Shown: positions 7,482 through 17,117, counted from the first letter of the stretch. The stretch is DNA of 64,000 nt from Solirubrobacteraceae bacterium (GCA_024711025.1 JANJTP010000016.1:1-64000), one strand, 5' to 3'. Numbers and translations are program-made. The notes: generated by a model from the letters alone, not told the origin.

Positions 7482-9854
7482 TCAGTCGTCCGCGGCCGCC
7501 AGGCGATGCCACAACGGCGCGAACGCCCCGAGCGCGGCGAGCGAGCCGGCCGCGGCGCAGGCAAGCTCGTCGGGCGCCGGCGCCGTGAGCGCGAAGAATT
7601 CGCGTGCGCCCGGGATCAGCAGGACGACGACGTAGGAGAGCGCCATGGCGAAGACGATCCAGCCGGCGAGCCCGCGACGCTTGCTGCCCTCGAGCAGCAG
7701 GACGAACCCGAGCCCGATCGCCACGAGCGACGTCGTCGCGACCGTCCGCCCCTCGGCGGTCGACCGGCCCAGGAGGCCCGTGTCGAGCAGGTAGGCGCCG
7801 ACGACCCCGAGCGTCAGCGCGATGCCCGCCGGCACGGCGAAACGCGCGATGTCGCGGACGATCGAGTCGGGGCGCCACGGACCGCTGCTCGCCGCGAGCG
7901 CCAGGACGAACGCGGGAATGCCGATCGTCAGCGTCGCCGCGAGGCTGAGCTGTCGCGGCAGGAACGGGTAGTCGAAGCCGAGCGCCGCGAACGCCAGGAT
8001 CAGCCCCGCCGCGAAGACGGACTTCGTCACGAAGAGGCGCGCCACCCGCTGCACGTTGCGCAGGATCGTCCGGCCCTCGTGGACCATCGGCGGCACCGCC
8101 GCGAAGTCGCCGTCGACCAGCACGACGTCCGCGACGCTGCGCGCCATCTGCGCGCCGCTGCCTTGGGCGATCGCCAGCCGCGCGGCCTTCAGCGCCGGTA
8201 CGTCGTTGACGCCGTCGCCGATCATCGCGACGTACCGCTCGCGCGCGGCGAGCGCACGCACGACGCGGCGCTTGCCCTCCGGCGAGATGCGCCCCACGAC
8301 GCTGACGCGCCCCAGCAAATCGACGAGCTCGTCGTCGCCGGATGGCAGCGAGGCGCCGTCCACCCCGCTCGGGTCGCCCGCAATGCCGGCGTCCCGGGCG
8401 ATCGCGGCGACGGTGCGCGGCGCGTCGCCGGACAGGATCAGCAGCTCGATCCCCTCCTCGCGCAGGTAGCGGACCGTCGCCTGCGCGTTCTCTCGCAGGC
8501 GCTCCGCGAGGACGACGATGCCGAGCGCGCGGGCGTCGGCCGGCGGCGCACCGTCGATCCCGGGATCGACGAGCGGCGCGCGGGACTCGGCCAGCGCGAC
8601 CACCCGCCGCCCGCCGGCCGTTGCCCGCGCGACCCGCGCGGCGGCCTCGCCGTCGAGCGCGAAGGACTCCGGAGCGCCGAGCAGCAGGCTGCGCCCGGCG
8701 CTGCGCACGGCGCTCCAGCGCCGCGCCGAGGAGAACGGCACCACCTGCTCGGGCGGCCGCGTCGACCCGCGCGGGAAGGCCTGCGCGACGGCGTGCATCG
8801 TCCGGTTGTGGTCCGGCGTGGCGGCCGCCAGGTCGGCCAGTGCGCAGCGAAGCTCGGCCTCGCTCACACCCGGGGCCGGCTCGACCCCCTCGACGCGCAG
8901 CTCGGCGGCGGTCAACGTGCCGGTCTTGTCGAGGCAGATCAGGTCGACCGAGGCAAGCGACTCCACCCCGTTGAGCTGCTGCACGAGCGCGCCGCGTCGC
9001 GCCATGCGGATCGCGGCGACCGCTGCGGTCAGGCTCGCGAGCAGCATCAGCCCCTCGGGCACGATGCTCACCAGGGCCGCGACCGCGGTCGCCACCACCT
9101 CGCCGGGCTGCAGGCCCTCGCGGCTCGCCAGCGCGATCCCGAGGATCGCGCCGAGCGGGACCATCGTCGCGACGAGCACCGTCAGCAGCCGGTTGAGGCC
9201 GCGCTCGAGCGGTGACCGGGGATGACGGAAGGCGCGCGCCTCGCCGGTGACGCGCTCCGCCCAGCTGTCAGCCCCGACGGCAAGCGCGGTGTACGTGCCC
9301 GAGCCCTCGACGACGAAGGAGCCCGAGCGCACCTCCTCGCCGCCGGAACGCGCGACGCCCTCGCTCTCCCCGCTGAGGATCGACTCGTCGAGCACCAGCC
9401 GCTGCCCCGGCTCGAGCTGCCCGTCGGCGACGATCTGGTCTCCCTGCCCGGCGTGGACGAGATCGCCGGCGAGGACGTCGCCGACCGGCACGACGCGGCG
9501 CCGGCCGCCGCGCACGACCGTCGCGGTCGGCGCGACGAGCGCCGCGAGGCGGTCGAGCTCGCGCTTGGCCCGCAGCTCCTGGGCGATGCCGATGCCGGTG
9601 TTGCCGACGAGGATCCCGAGGAACAGCGCATCCCGCAGGTCGCCGAGCAGCAGCGTCGCCGCGCCCGCCACCGCGAGGATCGCGTTGAACAGCGTCAGGA
9701 CGTTCGCGCGGACGATGCTCCACGTGGAGCGGCTGGACGGCACGCGGCGTTGTAGACCGCGCTCGCGCAGGCGCCGCTCGGCCTCGGCCTCGCTGAGCCC
9801 GCCTCCGACGAGGACGGGTCGGGTCCCGGCGTCGGGGGGCGAGCCGGAGGTCAT
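7482..9854 (-). CDS. P-type cation-transporting ATPase, CtpE-like
   Basis: Membrane ATPase that moves a cation through a phospho-aspartate intermediate, 790 residues. Visible parts: two N-terminal TM helices (~50-95), actuator domain with SGES (161-164), TM4 with VPEGL (265-269), phosphorylation motif DKTGTLT (309-315), hinge GDGVNDVPALKAA (~535) and a C-terminal group of TM helices. The N-terminal layout (RANVLTLFNAIL, GILVGNTGIGIAQELRAK) and VPEGL most resemble mycobacterial CtpE, which is implicated in calcium uptake. There is no N-terminal heavy-metal domain and no CPx motif, so a copper/zinc exporter is unlikely. Cation specificity is inference. Confidence 0.88.
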   Translation of the reverse strand: MTSGSPPDAGTRPVLVGGGLSEAEAERRLRERGLQRRVPSSRSTWSIVRANVLTLFNAILAVAGAATLLLGDLRDALFLGILVGNTGIGIAQELRAKRELDRLAALVAPTATVVRGGRRRVVPVGDVLAGDLVHAGQGDQIVADGQLEPGQRLVLDESILSGESEGVARSGGEEVRSGSFVVEGSGTYTALAVGADSWAERVTGEARAFRHPRSPLERGLNRLLTVLVATMVPLGAILGIALASREGLQPGEVVATAVAALVSIVPEGLMLLASLTAAVAAIRMARRGALVQQLNGVESLASVDLICLDKTGTLTAAELRVEGVEPAPGVSEAELRCALADLAAATPDHNRTMHAVAQAFPRGSTRPPEQVVPFSSARRWSAVRSAGRSLLLGAPESFALDGEAAARVARATAGGRRVVALAESRAPLVDPGIDGAPPADARALGIVVLAERLRENAQATVRYLREEGIELLILSGDAPRTVAAIARDAGIAGDPSGVDGASLPSGDDELVDLLGRVSVVGRISPEGKRRVVRALAARERYVAMIGDGVNDVPALKAARLAIAQGSGAQMARSVADVVLVDGDFAAVPPMVHEGRTILRNVQRVARLFVTKSVFAAGLILAFAALGFDYPFLPRQLSLAATLTIGIPAFVLALAASSGPWRPDSIVRDIARFAVPAGIALTLGVVGAYLLDTGLLGRSTAEGRTVATTSLVAIGLGFVLLLEGSKRRGLAGWIVFAMALSYVVVLLIPGAREFFALTAPAPDELACAAAGSLAALGAFAPLWHRLAAADD

Positions 9855-10050
9855 CGGCGCAGCACCCTCGCGGTGAGCGCCCCGCGGCGAGCCCGACGGC
9901 GGACGGCGCGGACCATCACCGGCGATACGACCCCGGGATCGGTGGATCCGGGCTCAGCACGGGCCGCACACTAGAGGATCGATCCGCGATCCAAGCGGGG
10001 GCCGCCGCTCGATCGCGAGAGGGCCCGACGAGCACGCCCATCCGCTCCGC

Positions 10051-10056
10051 TACCGT
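10051..10056 (+). promoter_or_regulatory. Candidate -10 box for the alpha/beta hydrolase gene
   Basis: TACCGT, 8 nt before the ATG at 10065. Spacing fits a leaderless message. It lies in the 210-bp divergent gap between the ATPase gene and this gene. Confidence 0.35.
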
Positions 10057-10064
10057 TCGTCGCG

Positions 10065-11054
10065 ATGCGCCGAGCCTCGTCGCCGCGGGACTACCGCGCC
10101 GGGCCGCTCCACGGCGTGTGGCCCTCGCCGGCGCACCCTGCGAGCCGCCGCGCCGCGCGGCGCGCGGACCGGGGCTACGGGCTCCCGGCCGAGCCGGGCT
10201 GGCGCGGGATCGACTGGCCCGCCCATACGCGGCGGACCGCGATCCGCGGCGGCGCGGTCAACTACGTCGACATCGGGTCCGGCGAGCGTGCGGTCGTCTT
10301 CGTGCACGGCCTCGGCGGCTGCTGGCAGAACTGGCTGGAGACGCTGCCCACCGTCGCCGCGGCCGGCTACCGGGCGGTGGCGCTCGACCTGCCCGGCTTC
10401 GGACGCTCGAACATGCCGTCCGAGCCGATAACCATCACCCGGTACGCGCGAGCCGTGAACGAGCTGTGCCACGCGATCGGCCTGGGCTCCGTCGCCCTCG
10501 TCGGCAACTCGATGGGCGGCTTCACCGCCGCGGAGGCGGCGATCCGCCACCCCGACCGGGTCGAGCGGCTCGTGCTCGTCGACGCGGCCGGGATCTCGAC
10601 CGCGCTGGCGCGAACCTGGATCAGCGAGCGCGTCGGCAAGCTGCTCGTCAGCGGCAGCGCGGGCGGCTCCGGCCGCGACCCGGCCGCGGTCAGGCGGATG
10701 CTGACGCGCCCCGGCTGGATCCATCTCGCGATGGGAGCCGTGATGCGCTACCCGACCCTGCTGCGCCGCGACCTGCTCGCCGAGCAGCTCCAGTCGATCG
10801 GGGCGCGCGGCTTCCTGCCGGCGCTCCAGGCGATCCTCGACTACGACTTCACCGACCGACTCGGCGAGATCGCCTGCCCGACGCTCGTCGTGCAGGGAAC
10901 GCAGGACGTGCTGGTGCCGCTCGGCGACGCGCGGGAGTTCGAGCGGCGCATCCCCCGTGCCACATCGGTGGTCCTGGACGACACCGGCCACGTCCCGATG
11001 CTGGAGCGCCCCGCCGCGTTCAATCGCGTGCTGCTCGAGTTCCTGGGCTCGTAG
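10065..11054 (+). CDS. Alpha/beta-fold hydrolase
   Basis: Serine hydrolase of the alpha/beta superfamily, 329 residues. The oxyanion segment FVHGLGG (~residue 80) is followed by the nucleophile elbow VGNSMGGF (~148), the acid in VVQGTQDVLVPLGD (~285) and the catalytic His in DTGHVPMLERP (~308), so the triad looks complete. About 55 residues before the fold are Arg/Ala/Pro-rich and may not be ordered. No signal peptide is evident. The substrate is unknown; esterases, epoxide hydrolases and meta-cleavage hydrolases share this pattern. The next gene, another alpha/beta hydrolase, follows after 8 bp. Confidence 0.85.
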   Translation: MRRASSPRDYRAGPLHGVWPSPAHPASRRAARRADRGYGLPAEPGWRGIDWPAHTRRTAIRGGAVNYVDIGSGERAVVFVHGLGGCWQNWLETLPTVAAAGYRAVALDLPGFGRSNMPSEPITITRYARAVNELCHAIGLGSVALVGNSMGGFTAAEAAIRHPDRVERLVLVDAAGISTALARTWISERVGKLLVSGSAGGSGRDPAAVRRMLTRPGWIHLAMGAVMRYPTLLRRDLLAEQLQSIGARGFLPALQAILDYDFTDRLGEIACPTLVVQGTQDVLVPLGDAREFERRIPRATSVVLDDTGHVPMLERPAAFNRVLLEFLGS

Positions 11055-11062
11055 GGGGCCTC

Positions 11063-12184
11063 ATGCGCCCTACGCCCAAGCCGATCGGGCGTCGAAGACC
11101 TGCCAGGCTGCGAGCCGTGAGAGCGCAGAGCATCCAAGACCTGATCGAGTCCGCCGCCGCGCGCGGGCTGCTCGGCCTGCCGCTCGGCGTCGTGCGCGCG
11201 CTGGCCGGCGCGCCGCTCGTCCGCGACGGGCAGACGCTGGACCCCGAGATGCAGCTGCTGCTGCGCCTCGAGCGCCTGTCGCCGCCGCCCGACATCGCCT
11301 CGCGACTGCCGCCCGACGCGCGGGCCGACCTCCGGCGGCGATCGGCCGTCGTGGCGGGGCCGCCGATCGAGCTCGCGCGAGTCGAGCCGACGGCCGTCGC
11401 CGGCGCCGCGGGCGAGCTCGCGGCCCGGCTCTACGTGCCGCGGGAGCGATCGGGTGCGGAGCCCTCGCCGCTGCTCGTCCACTTCCACGGCGGCGGATGG
11501 GTGGCGGGCGACCTGGACACGCACGAGGCCACCTGTCGCGCACTGGCGAGCGGGGCGGGCGTCCGCGTGCTCTCCGTCGACTACCGGCTCGCGCCGGAGC
11601 ACCCCTTCCCGGCGGCTGTGCTCGATGCGCGCGCGGCGCTGGCCGACGCGATCGCGCGCGCCGGCGACTTCGGCGCCGACCCGGCGCGGATCGCCGTCGG
11701 CGGGGACAGCGCCGGGGGCAACCTCGCGACCGTGGCCGCCTGGCAGGCCGCCCGCGACGGCGGCCCGGCACCGGCCTTCCAGCTCCTGGTCTACCCGGCG
11801 ACCGACTTCAGCACCGAGGACCGGCCGTCGTACCGCATGTTCGGCGAGGGCTTCTTCCTCACAGGGCGTGACATCCACTGGTACCGGGGCCACTACCTGG
11901 GCGAGCGCGAGGCCGAGCTGGCCCTCGACGCCCGCGCCTCGCCGCTGCTCGCCGACGATCTCACGGGGGTCGCGCCGGCCCACGTCGTCACCGCCGGCTT
12001 CGATCCGCTGCGCGACGAGGGCGAGGCCTATGCCGCGCGGCTGCGCGCGGCGGGCGTCGCCGTCACGCTGCGCCGCCACCCCGGGCTCATCCACGGGTTC
12101 GCGAACGCGCTCGGCACGGGACGCGCGTCGCGCGCCGCGGTCTTCGAGATGGCCGGCGTCCTGCGCCGCGCGCTCGCGCCCTGA
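11063..12184 (+). CDS. Alpha/beta hydrolase fold-3 (HSL-type) esterase/lipase
   Basis: Esterase of the hormone-sensitive-lipase family (alpha/beta hydrolase 3), 373 residues as called. Signatures: HFHGGGWVAGDL (oxyanion hole), GDSAGGNLA (nucleophile Ser), FDPLRDEGEAYA (acid) and LIHGF (His). The 5' end is uncertain. The ATG at 11063 has a G-rich stretch just upstream and follows the previous stop by 8 bp. A GTG at 11117 (VRAQSIQDLIESAAARG) gives a more family-like N terminus of 355 residues. The two adjacent hydrolases probably form one transcript. Confidence 0.85.
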   Translation: MRPTPKPIGRRRPARLRAVRAQSIQDLIESAAARGLLGLPLGVVRALAGAPLVRDGQTLDPEMQLLLRLERLSPPPDIASRLPPDARADLRRRSAVVAGPPIELARVEPTAVAGAAGELAARLYVPRERSGAEPSPLLVHFHGGGWVAGDLDTHEATCRALASGAGVRVLSVDYRLAPEHPFPAAVLDARAALADAIARAGDFGADPARIAVGGDSAGGNLATVAAWQAARDGGPAPAFQLLVYPATDFSTEDRPSYRMFGEGFFLTGRDIHWYRGHYLGEREAELALDARASPLLADDLTGVAPAHVVTAGFDPLRDEGEAYAARLRAAGVAVTLRRHPGLIHGFANALGTGRASRAAVFEMAGVLRRALAP

Positions 12185-12197
12185 GCGCGAGCGCCGG

Positions 12198-13643
12198 TCA
12201 GCCGCCGAGGTAGGTCGAGCCGGGCCGGCCCGCCAGCTCGGCCCGCCAGAGGTCGCGCTTCTGCGCGTACTGCGGCGGGAGCGAGCCGGTCAGCGCCTCG
12301 GCCGCTTCGAGCGCGCGCAGCGCGGCATGCCAGTCGCCGAAGCGCGCGTCGCCCTCGGCCATCATCAGCGCGAGATCCTGGGCGGCCTGGAGCTCACGCC
12401 GGCTCGCCGCCTCGACGTGCGGCTCGCGGTCCTCCAGGCGAGTCGGCTGGGCGCCCGGCTCCTGCGGCCGGGCGAGGTAGGCGCCGATGTACGGCCCGGC
12501 GACCTTCGCCGGCGGCCACCAGAGCGGCCGCGTCGCGGCGATCCCCGGCACCGGGCGCCCGAGGCCGAACGAGGCGTGCTCCTCGATCGCGACGCTCCTC
12601 GGGCCGTGGCCGGCCCCGGGCTCGGGCTCGGGCTCGGCGCGCAGGTAGATCGGCTCGTCCCCGGTGAGCAGCAGCCCGCGCAGCACCGGCCGGAACGGCT
12701 CGGCGGGCCCGCCGGCGCCGAGCAGCTCGGCGATCGCGCCGGCGACGGCGTCGGCCTGCTGTGCGGCCAGCCCGCCCTGCTTCAGCGGAAAGCTCGTGCA
12801 GTCGCCGGCCGCGAAGACGTCGAGCGCTCCGCGCACGCGGCAGTGGTCGTCGATCGGCAGGAATCCCTCCTCGTCACACGGCAGGCCCGGGATCGCCGGT
12901 CCCGCGAGCGTCGCCAGTGCGATCACGCGGTCGGCCGGCAGGCCGGTTCCACCATCGATCTCGAGCCGGCCGTGCACGTGCTCGCGCGGGCGGCTCAGCG
13001 TGCACAGCTCGATGTTCGACTCGGCGAGCCGGCGCTCGACGTCGTCGCTCGCGGCGCTGCCGAACATCTCCAGCGGGCGCTCCTCGGGCGTGACGATCGC
13101 GATGTGCGGGCCCCGAGCGCCCCGCTCGCTCAAGTCGGCCGCGGTCAGCAGCGCCAGCTCGTACGCGGGCAGCGGCCAGCTCGCCCCCGCCGGGACGGCG
13201 AAGACGAGATCGGCTATCGAGCCTTCACGGGCCTCGACCAGCACCGCCGCAAACGCATCCCGGTCCTGCGGCCGGCCGGCGAACGCGATCGCCCCCGGGA
13301 ACGGCGAGCGCTCGATCGCGCCGAGCGCGATCACGAGCAGGTCGTAGGGCATGTCCCGGCCCGCCGCCGTGCGGACCGCCTTGTCCTGTGGATCGACCTC
13401 GACGAGCCGGTCGGCCACGAGCTGCGCCTCGTGGGCGGCGCAGATCAGCGCGAGCGGGACGTGGCGAGCGGTGCCGCGGGCGAAGGGCTCCAGCACGCCG
13501 CCTGCACGCAGGACGAAGTCCGGCTCCGGCGACAGCAGCGTGATGCGAGGGAGCTCGCCGGCGAGCGCTCGCAACGCGAGCAGCGCCTCGAGCGCGGCGA
13601 CCCCGCCGCCCGCGATGACGATCTCCCGGTGGCGCTCCCCCAC
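12198..13643 (-). CDS. NAD(P)/FAD-dependent oxidoreductase (Pyr_redox_2 type, SQR/NDH-2-like)
   Basis: Two-dinucleotide-fold flavoprotein, 481 residues. The FAD-binding Rossmann motif IVIAGGGVAALEALLAL is at residues 8-24, and the second FAD contact FAAGDCTSFPLKQGGLAAQQAD is near 300. The middle has ALGAIERSPFPG and a second nucleotide-binding part. The layout resembles sulfide:quinone reductases and type II NADH dehydrogenases, but I do not see the paired redox cysteines that define SQR, so the substrate stays open. The C-terminal ~80 residues are an extra helical region. The start is GTG at 13641-13643. It is convergent with the hydrolase pair. Confidence 0.8.
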   Translation of the reverse strand: MGERHREIVIAGGGVAALEALLALRALAGELPRITLLSPEPDFVLRAGGVLEPFARGTARHVPLALICAAHEAQLVADRLVEVDPQDKAVRTAAGRDMPYDLLVIALGAIERSPFPGAIAFAGRPQDRDAFAAVLVEAREGSIADLVFAVPAGASWPLPAYELALLTAADLSERGARGPHIAIVTPEERPLEMFGSAASDDVERRLAESNIELCTLSRPREHVHGRLEIDGGTGLPADRVIALATLAGPAIPGLPCDEEGFLPIDDHCRVRGALDVFAAGDCTSFPLKQGGLAAQQADAVAGAIAELLGAGGPAEPFRPVLRGLLLTGDEPIYLRAEPEPEPGAGHGPRSVAIEEHASFGLGRPVPGIAATRPLWWPPAKVAGPYIGAYLARPQEPGAQPTRLEDREPHVEAASRRELQAAQDLALMMAEGDARFGDWHAALRALEAAEALTGSLPPQYAQKRDLWRAELAGRPGSTYLGG

Positions 13644-13689
13644 TATCGTCGTACGAGCCTACGGTCGACCCCAGGGCCGCTCATCGGGG

Positions 13690-14361
13690 TCAAGTACGCA
13701 CGTCACGATCACCTCCCGAGTGCCTGCCGAACGGTCCGAGCAGCGAGCGTGCCCGGGAGAACGCCCACCTCGGCAGGCCGCGGCGAGCCTGCTCGAGGGC
13801 GTCGCGCACGGCGTCCCGAGCATCGTCGCCGTGGACGCCGGGTCCGTGGCCGAGCAGCAGATGGCGGACCGGATAGCGCTCGAGCGCGCGCGGCGGCAGC
13901 AGCCGCATCAGCGGATGGACGCTGACCTGCTCCCCCGGCACGCTGTAGCCCGGCGCGTTGCACAGCGCATCGCCACAGGCGAGCACCGCCTCGCCCGGGA
14001 ACCAGAGCGCAACCTCGTGCCAGCGCGGGATCCGCGCGACGGGCACGACCTCGAACGGCGCGCCGCGAACGCCCTCGAAAGGCTCGGTGTAGAGCTCCAC
14101 CCCGAGCCGACGCGCGACCTGCTCGCAGTCGCGCCCGTGCCGGTCGAGCAGCCGCACGACCCCCACCGGCTCGCCCAGCGCGCGGATCCGCTCGTCGATC
14201 CCCTCCGCGTCCACCGGGTCGAGGATCCACACGCCTCCCCCGGAGAGCACGGCATGCGACGCGCGGCGCATCCAAGCCGGCCGCGGGTCGATCCAGCCGA
14301 GCGTGACCGGCGTATCGTCGCACCAGCGGAGCGCGGTCGCTCCCGCCTCCCCCCCGCTCAT
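13690..14361 (-). CDS. MBL-fold-like metallohydrolase with altered metal motif
   Basis: A 223-residue protein whose layout follows the metallo-beta-lactamase fold: first strands ending SGGGVWILDPVDAEG, a motif region VRLLDRHGRDCEQVARRL, then WFPGEAVLACGDALCNAPGY and HLLLGHGPGVHGDDA. The standard HxHxDH is reduced to DRHGRDC, so a normal two-zinc site is doubtful. Final His residues are present (GHGPGVH). The ATG at 14359-14361 is preferred because the upstream open frame is Arg-rich and overlaps the neighbouring att-like region. The role is unknown. Confidence 0.7.
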   Translation of the reverse strand: MSGGEAGATALRWCDDTPVTLGWIDPRPAWMRRASHAVLSGGGVWILDPVDAEGIDERIRALGEPVGVVRLLDRHGRDCEQVARRLGVELYTEPFEGVRGAPFEVVPVARIPRWHEVALWFPGEAVLACGDALCNAPGYSVPGEQVSVHPLMRLLPPRALERYPVRHLLLGHGPGVHGDDARDAVRDALEQARRGLPRWAFSRARSLLGPFGRHSGGDRDVRT

Positions 14362-14562
14362 GACCTGGGCGGTCCGAGCGTGGCCGGAGATCCCGCGCCG
14401 GACGGCGCCGGCCGAGCAGCGACCCCGGCGGCGAGAGCGGCCCGGCAGACGACCGCCGAGGCATCGCGCTCGCACCGGTTCAGCTCGGGTGCATCGGTGT
14501 CCACCGAGGCCGATGCTACGACGTTGCCGACCGGCGAAGGATCGAACCGGCGCCACGAACGC

Positions 14563-14593
14563 GAAGGGCCCGCAGAGGCGGACCTTTCAGCAG
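14563..14593 (-). terminator. Relic tRNA terminator-like hairpin beside the left att copy
   Basis: On the minus strand GGTCCGC-CTCT-GCGGGCC is a hairpin followed by CTTCGCG. A related hairpin lies just 3' of the intact tRNA-Val at 19716-19742. The left copy probably is the original tRNA terminator, now cut off from the tRNA gene by the inserted element. Confidence 0.5.
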
Positions 14594-14597
14594 CGAC

Positions 14598-14620
14598 AGT
14601 GGGCGATACTGGGCTCGAAC
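14598..14620 (-). other. att-like direct repeat, left copy (truncated tRNA-Val 3' end)
   Basis: These 23 bp are identical to 19743-19765, the T-arm and acceptor 3' end of tRNA-Val, beginning agtgggcgatactgggctcg on the plus strand. Here the similarity stops abruptly, so no tRNA is formed. An integrase pseudogene lies directly inside. This is the expected attL/attR arrangement of an element inserted at a tRNA 3' end. Confidence 0.75.
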
Positions 14621-14701
14621 GCGCCGACCGAGAGCAGTTCCGCGTAGTTACGCGGCGCTGAGATGCGCTGAGATGCGCACAGGCACGTCCGGTCGGGACA
14701 C

Positions 14702-14726
14702 ATTGGCCCCCGAATTGGCCCCCGAG
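14702..14726. repeat. Paired attggccccc motifs, left end of the element
   Basis: attggcccccga repeated twice in 25 bp, matching the doublet at 19674-19698 near the other end. On the minus strand it reads GANSGAN in the shifted integrase tail. Confidence 0.5.
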
Positions 14727-14787
14727 ATCCCGGGCGCCACCTCGCCCTCGGATCGGCGACCGCGAACGCAGCGCCGATGCGCTGCGC

Positions 14788-15657
14788 CTAGTCGTGCCGC
14801 GGCGCGTAGTGCATGTAGATCTCGGTGGTGACGAGATTCGCGTGCCCCATCAGCGCCTGGATGTCGCCGACCGGCCAGCCCGACCGGGCGAGCGTCGTTC
14901 CGAAGCTGTGCCGCAGGCTTGTGGAACGGCAGCAGCTCCAGGCCGGCAGCATCACGCGCTGCGCCGTAGCGGCGCCTTAGCGACGTGTCGGTCAGGCAGC
15001 CCCCGGTGAACGGGTCGGCGAACACCAGCTCGGAGCATCGCGGCAGCTCGGCGAGCGCCTCACAGACAGCGCGCGAGAGCGGCACCGCCCTGCCCGCCGT
15101 GACTTCGGCGACGACTCGACCCCGCGCGTCACGCCACGCTCAACACGGACAACGCTCTGGACGAGGTCAACGGACGCCCAGCGGAGCGCCCGGAGCTCCC
15201 CGAGGCGCAACCCGGTCTGCGACGCAGTGACGTACAGCGCCCGGTCCACCTGCTGGTACGGGCCTTCGACCGCATGAGCGACGAGATCGGTGACCTCGTG
15301 CGGCTCGAAGAACCGCAAGCCACTCTCCTCGCCCCCGTCGCCGGGGCACGGCACGCGTGCCGCCACGTTCTTCACCGCCCAGCCGCGGTCGACGGCGTAC
15401 AGCAGGAGCGTGGAGAGCAGCGCCAGGTGATTGCGAACCGACTTCGGCAACAGGCCGGCACCCGGCGCCTGCCCGTGGTTGCGAAGACGGTTCGTGAGCA
15501 TGTGTGTCCTCAGGCCGCGCACGTCGTCGGCCGTGATCTTGTCGACCGTGGTGTCACCGAAGTACGGCTCGAACGAGTTCCGGCAGGTACGCCGGTCGTC
15601 GTGCGCGGTCGTGTGCCGCTTGATGTCGGTGTGGTCGGCCAGGTACGCATCGAGCAC
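14788..15657 (-). pseudogene. Phage-type tyrosine integrase, frameshifted and 5'-truncated
   Basis: It once encoded a site-specific recombinase of the phage integrase family. The N-terminal core-binding part (VLDAYLADHTDIKRHTTAHD) and the first catalytic Arg (TASQTGLRLGELRALRW) are in frame up to about 15,095. A frameshift there leads to PLSRAVCEALAELP in another frame. Near 14,919 an extra A breaks FHSLRHSFGT into FHKPAAQL. Corrected, the end reads LRHSFGTTLARSGWPVGDIQ, then LMGHANLVTTEIYMHYAPRHD with the HxxR box, second His and Tyr nucleophile. The arm-binding N terminus is missing where the insertion sequence begins. Confidence 0.85.
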
Positions 15658-15677
15658 CTCGGGTCCGTCCGACGAAG

Positions 15678-17117
15678 TGTGTGTGGTCGTGGTGATCGAT
15701 CACTGAGCTGGCCGTCGCGCCGGCTGGGACGGGAGCCCCCGGAGGGGGCGAGCGGCCCGGCCGGCGCGGCGGGCGGCCGGAAGGAGACCCATCACCATGA
15801 GTTCCATGCTCTGAGCGGCGTCCCAAGGCGGGCGCCGCAACCGATGAGCAGGCGCCCGCAGAGGTCGTCGACCGCCTCGCCGAGCTGCTGCCCGAAGGAG
15901 CCCTGGATGACGCTGTCCAGGGCCTCAGGCCCGAAGAGCTGACCGGTCCGGGCGGCCTGCTGAGCAAGCTGGCCGGCCGCGTCTTGGAGGCGGCGTTGCA
16001 GGCCGAGCTGACCGAGCACCTGGGCCACCCGCCCGGGGCTACCCCTGGCGCCTTGAACGTTCGCAACGGGTCGACGAGCAAGACCGTGTCGACCGATCTC
16101 GGGCCGGTGCAGGTTCGCACCCCTCGTGACCGGGAGGGCTCCTTTGAGCCCCGGATCGTGGCCAAGCGCCAAACCCGCCTGGCGAGCCTAGACGACAAGA
16201 TCCTGGGCCTCTACGCCGGCGGCATGTCGGTCCGCGACATCAGCGCACACCTCTCAGAGCTCTACGACACCCAGATCGGCCGCGACACGATCAGCTCCAT
16301 CACCGACGCCGTCTTGGAGGACGTCGCCGCGTGGCGCTCGCGCCCATTGGATCGGGTCTATCCGATCGTCTACTTCGACGCGATGTTCGTGAAGGTCCGC
16401 GAAGACCGAAGCGTCCGCGCCCGGGCCTGCTACCTGGCGATGGGCGTCTCCTGCGACGGCGACCGCGAGGTCCTCGGGATCTGGTGGCAGGAGACCGAAG
16501 GCTCGAAGTTCTGGCTCTCGGTGCTCAACGACCTGCAGCGCCGCAGCGTGCAGGACGTCCTGATCGCCTGCGTCGACGGCCTCAAGGGCTTCCCCGAGGC
16601 CATCGAAGCGGTCTTCCCACTGGCCTGGGTTCAGACCTGCAATCGTGCACCTCATCCGGTCCTCGTTGCGCTACATCAACTACCGCGACCGCAAAGAAGG
16701 TCGCGTCGGCGCTTCGGCCGATCTACACCGCCGCCAACGCCGACGAGGCGCTGACAGAGCTCTAGCGCTTTGACGACCAGTGGGGCGCGCCCTACCCGAT
16801 GATCCCGACCGCCTGGCGCGAGCACTCGCCGCACGTCACGCCGTTCCTCGCGCTTCCCAGCGGGCTGCGCCGCGCGGTCTACACGACCAACACGATCGAG
16901 GCGCTGCACCGCCAGGTCCGCAAGGCGATCAAGACCCGCGGACACTTCCCCGACGAACAGGCCGCCACCAAGCTCATCTACCTCGCGCTCATCCGCGCCG
17001 AAGCCAAGTGGCAACGCAACCGGGCCTGGACGGCCGCGCGCGCAGGCCTCAAGATCCACTTCGCAGACCGATTCCCCGGCTGACCATCAACAACCAGTCG
17101 CCACGGCCTCACACACA
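15678..17117 (+). mobile_element. Decayed IS256-type insertion sequence
   Basis: Imperfect terminal inverted repeats bound the transposase pseudogene. The left end 15678-15695 reads tgtgtgtggtcgtggtga. The complement of the right end 17099-17117 reads tgtgtgtgaggccgtggcg. The size (~1.44 kb) fits the IS256 family. It cuts the 5' part of the integrase gene. I cannot see a clear target-site duplication, which fits an old insertion. Confidence 0.7.
15797..17083 (+). pseudogene. IS256-family transposase, multiply broken
   Basis: A DDE transposase of the IS256/mutator-like class. It begins at an ATG (15797) with a good ribosome site GGAAGGAG upstream, but reads MSSML then stops. The main frame carries LTGPGGLLSKLAGRV, IVYFDAMFVKVRED (first Asp) and IACVDGLKGFPEAIEAVFP (second Asp). 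After QTC near 16,640 an extra base shifts frame, a second shift lies near 16,710, and an in-frame TAG at 16763-16765 replaces the expected Glu/Arg region. The last part holds NTIEALHRQVRKAIKTRG (catalytic Glu) and ends FADRFPG. It cannot yield an active enzyme. Confidence 0.88.

Noticed and set aside
14492-14556. Extended start of the MBL-like protein
   Set aside because: The added residues are Arg-rich, come from the region next to the att copy and do not fit the fold.
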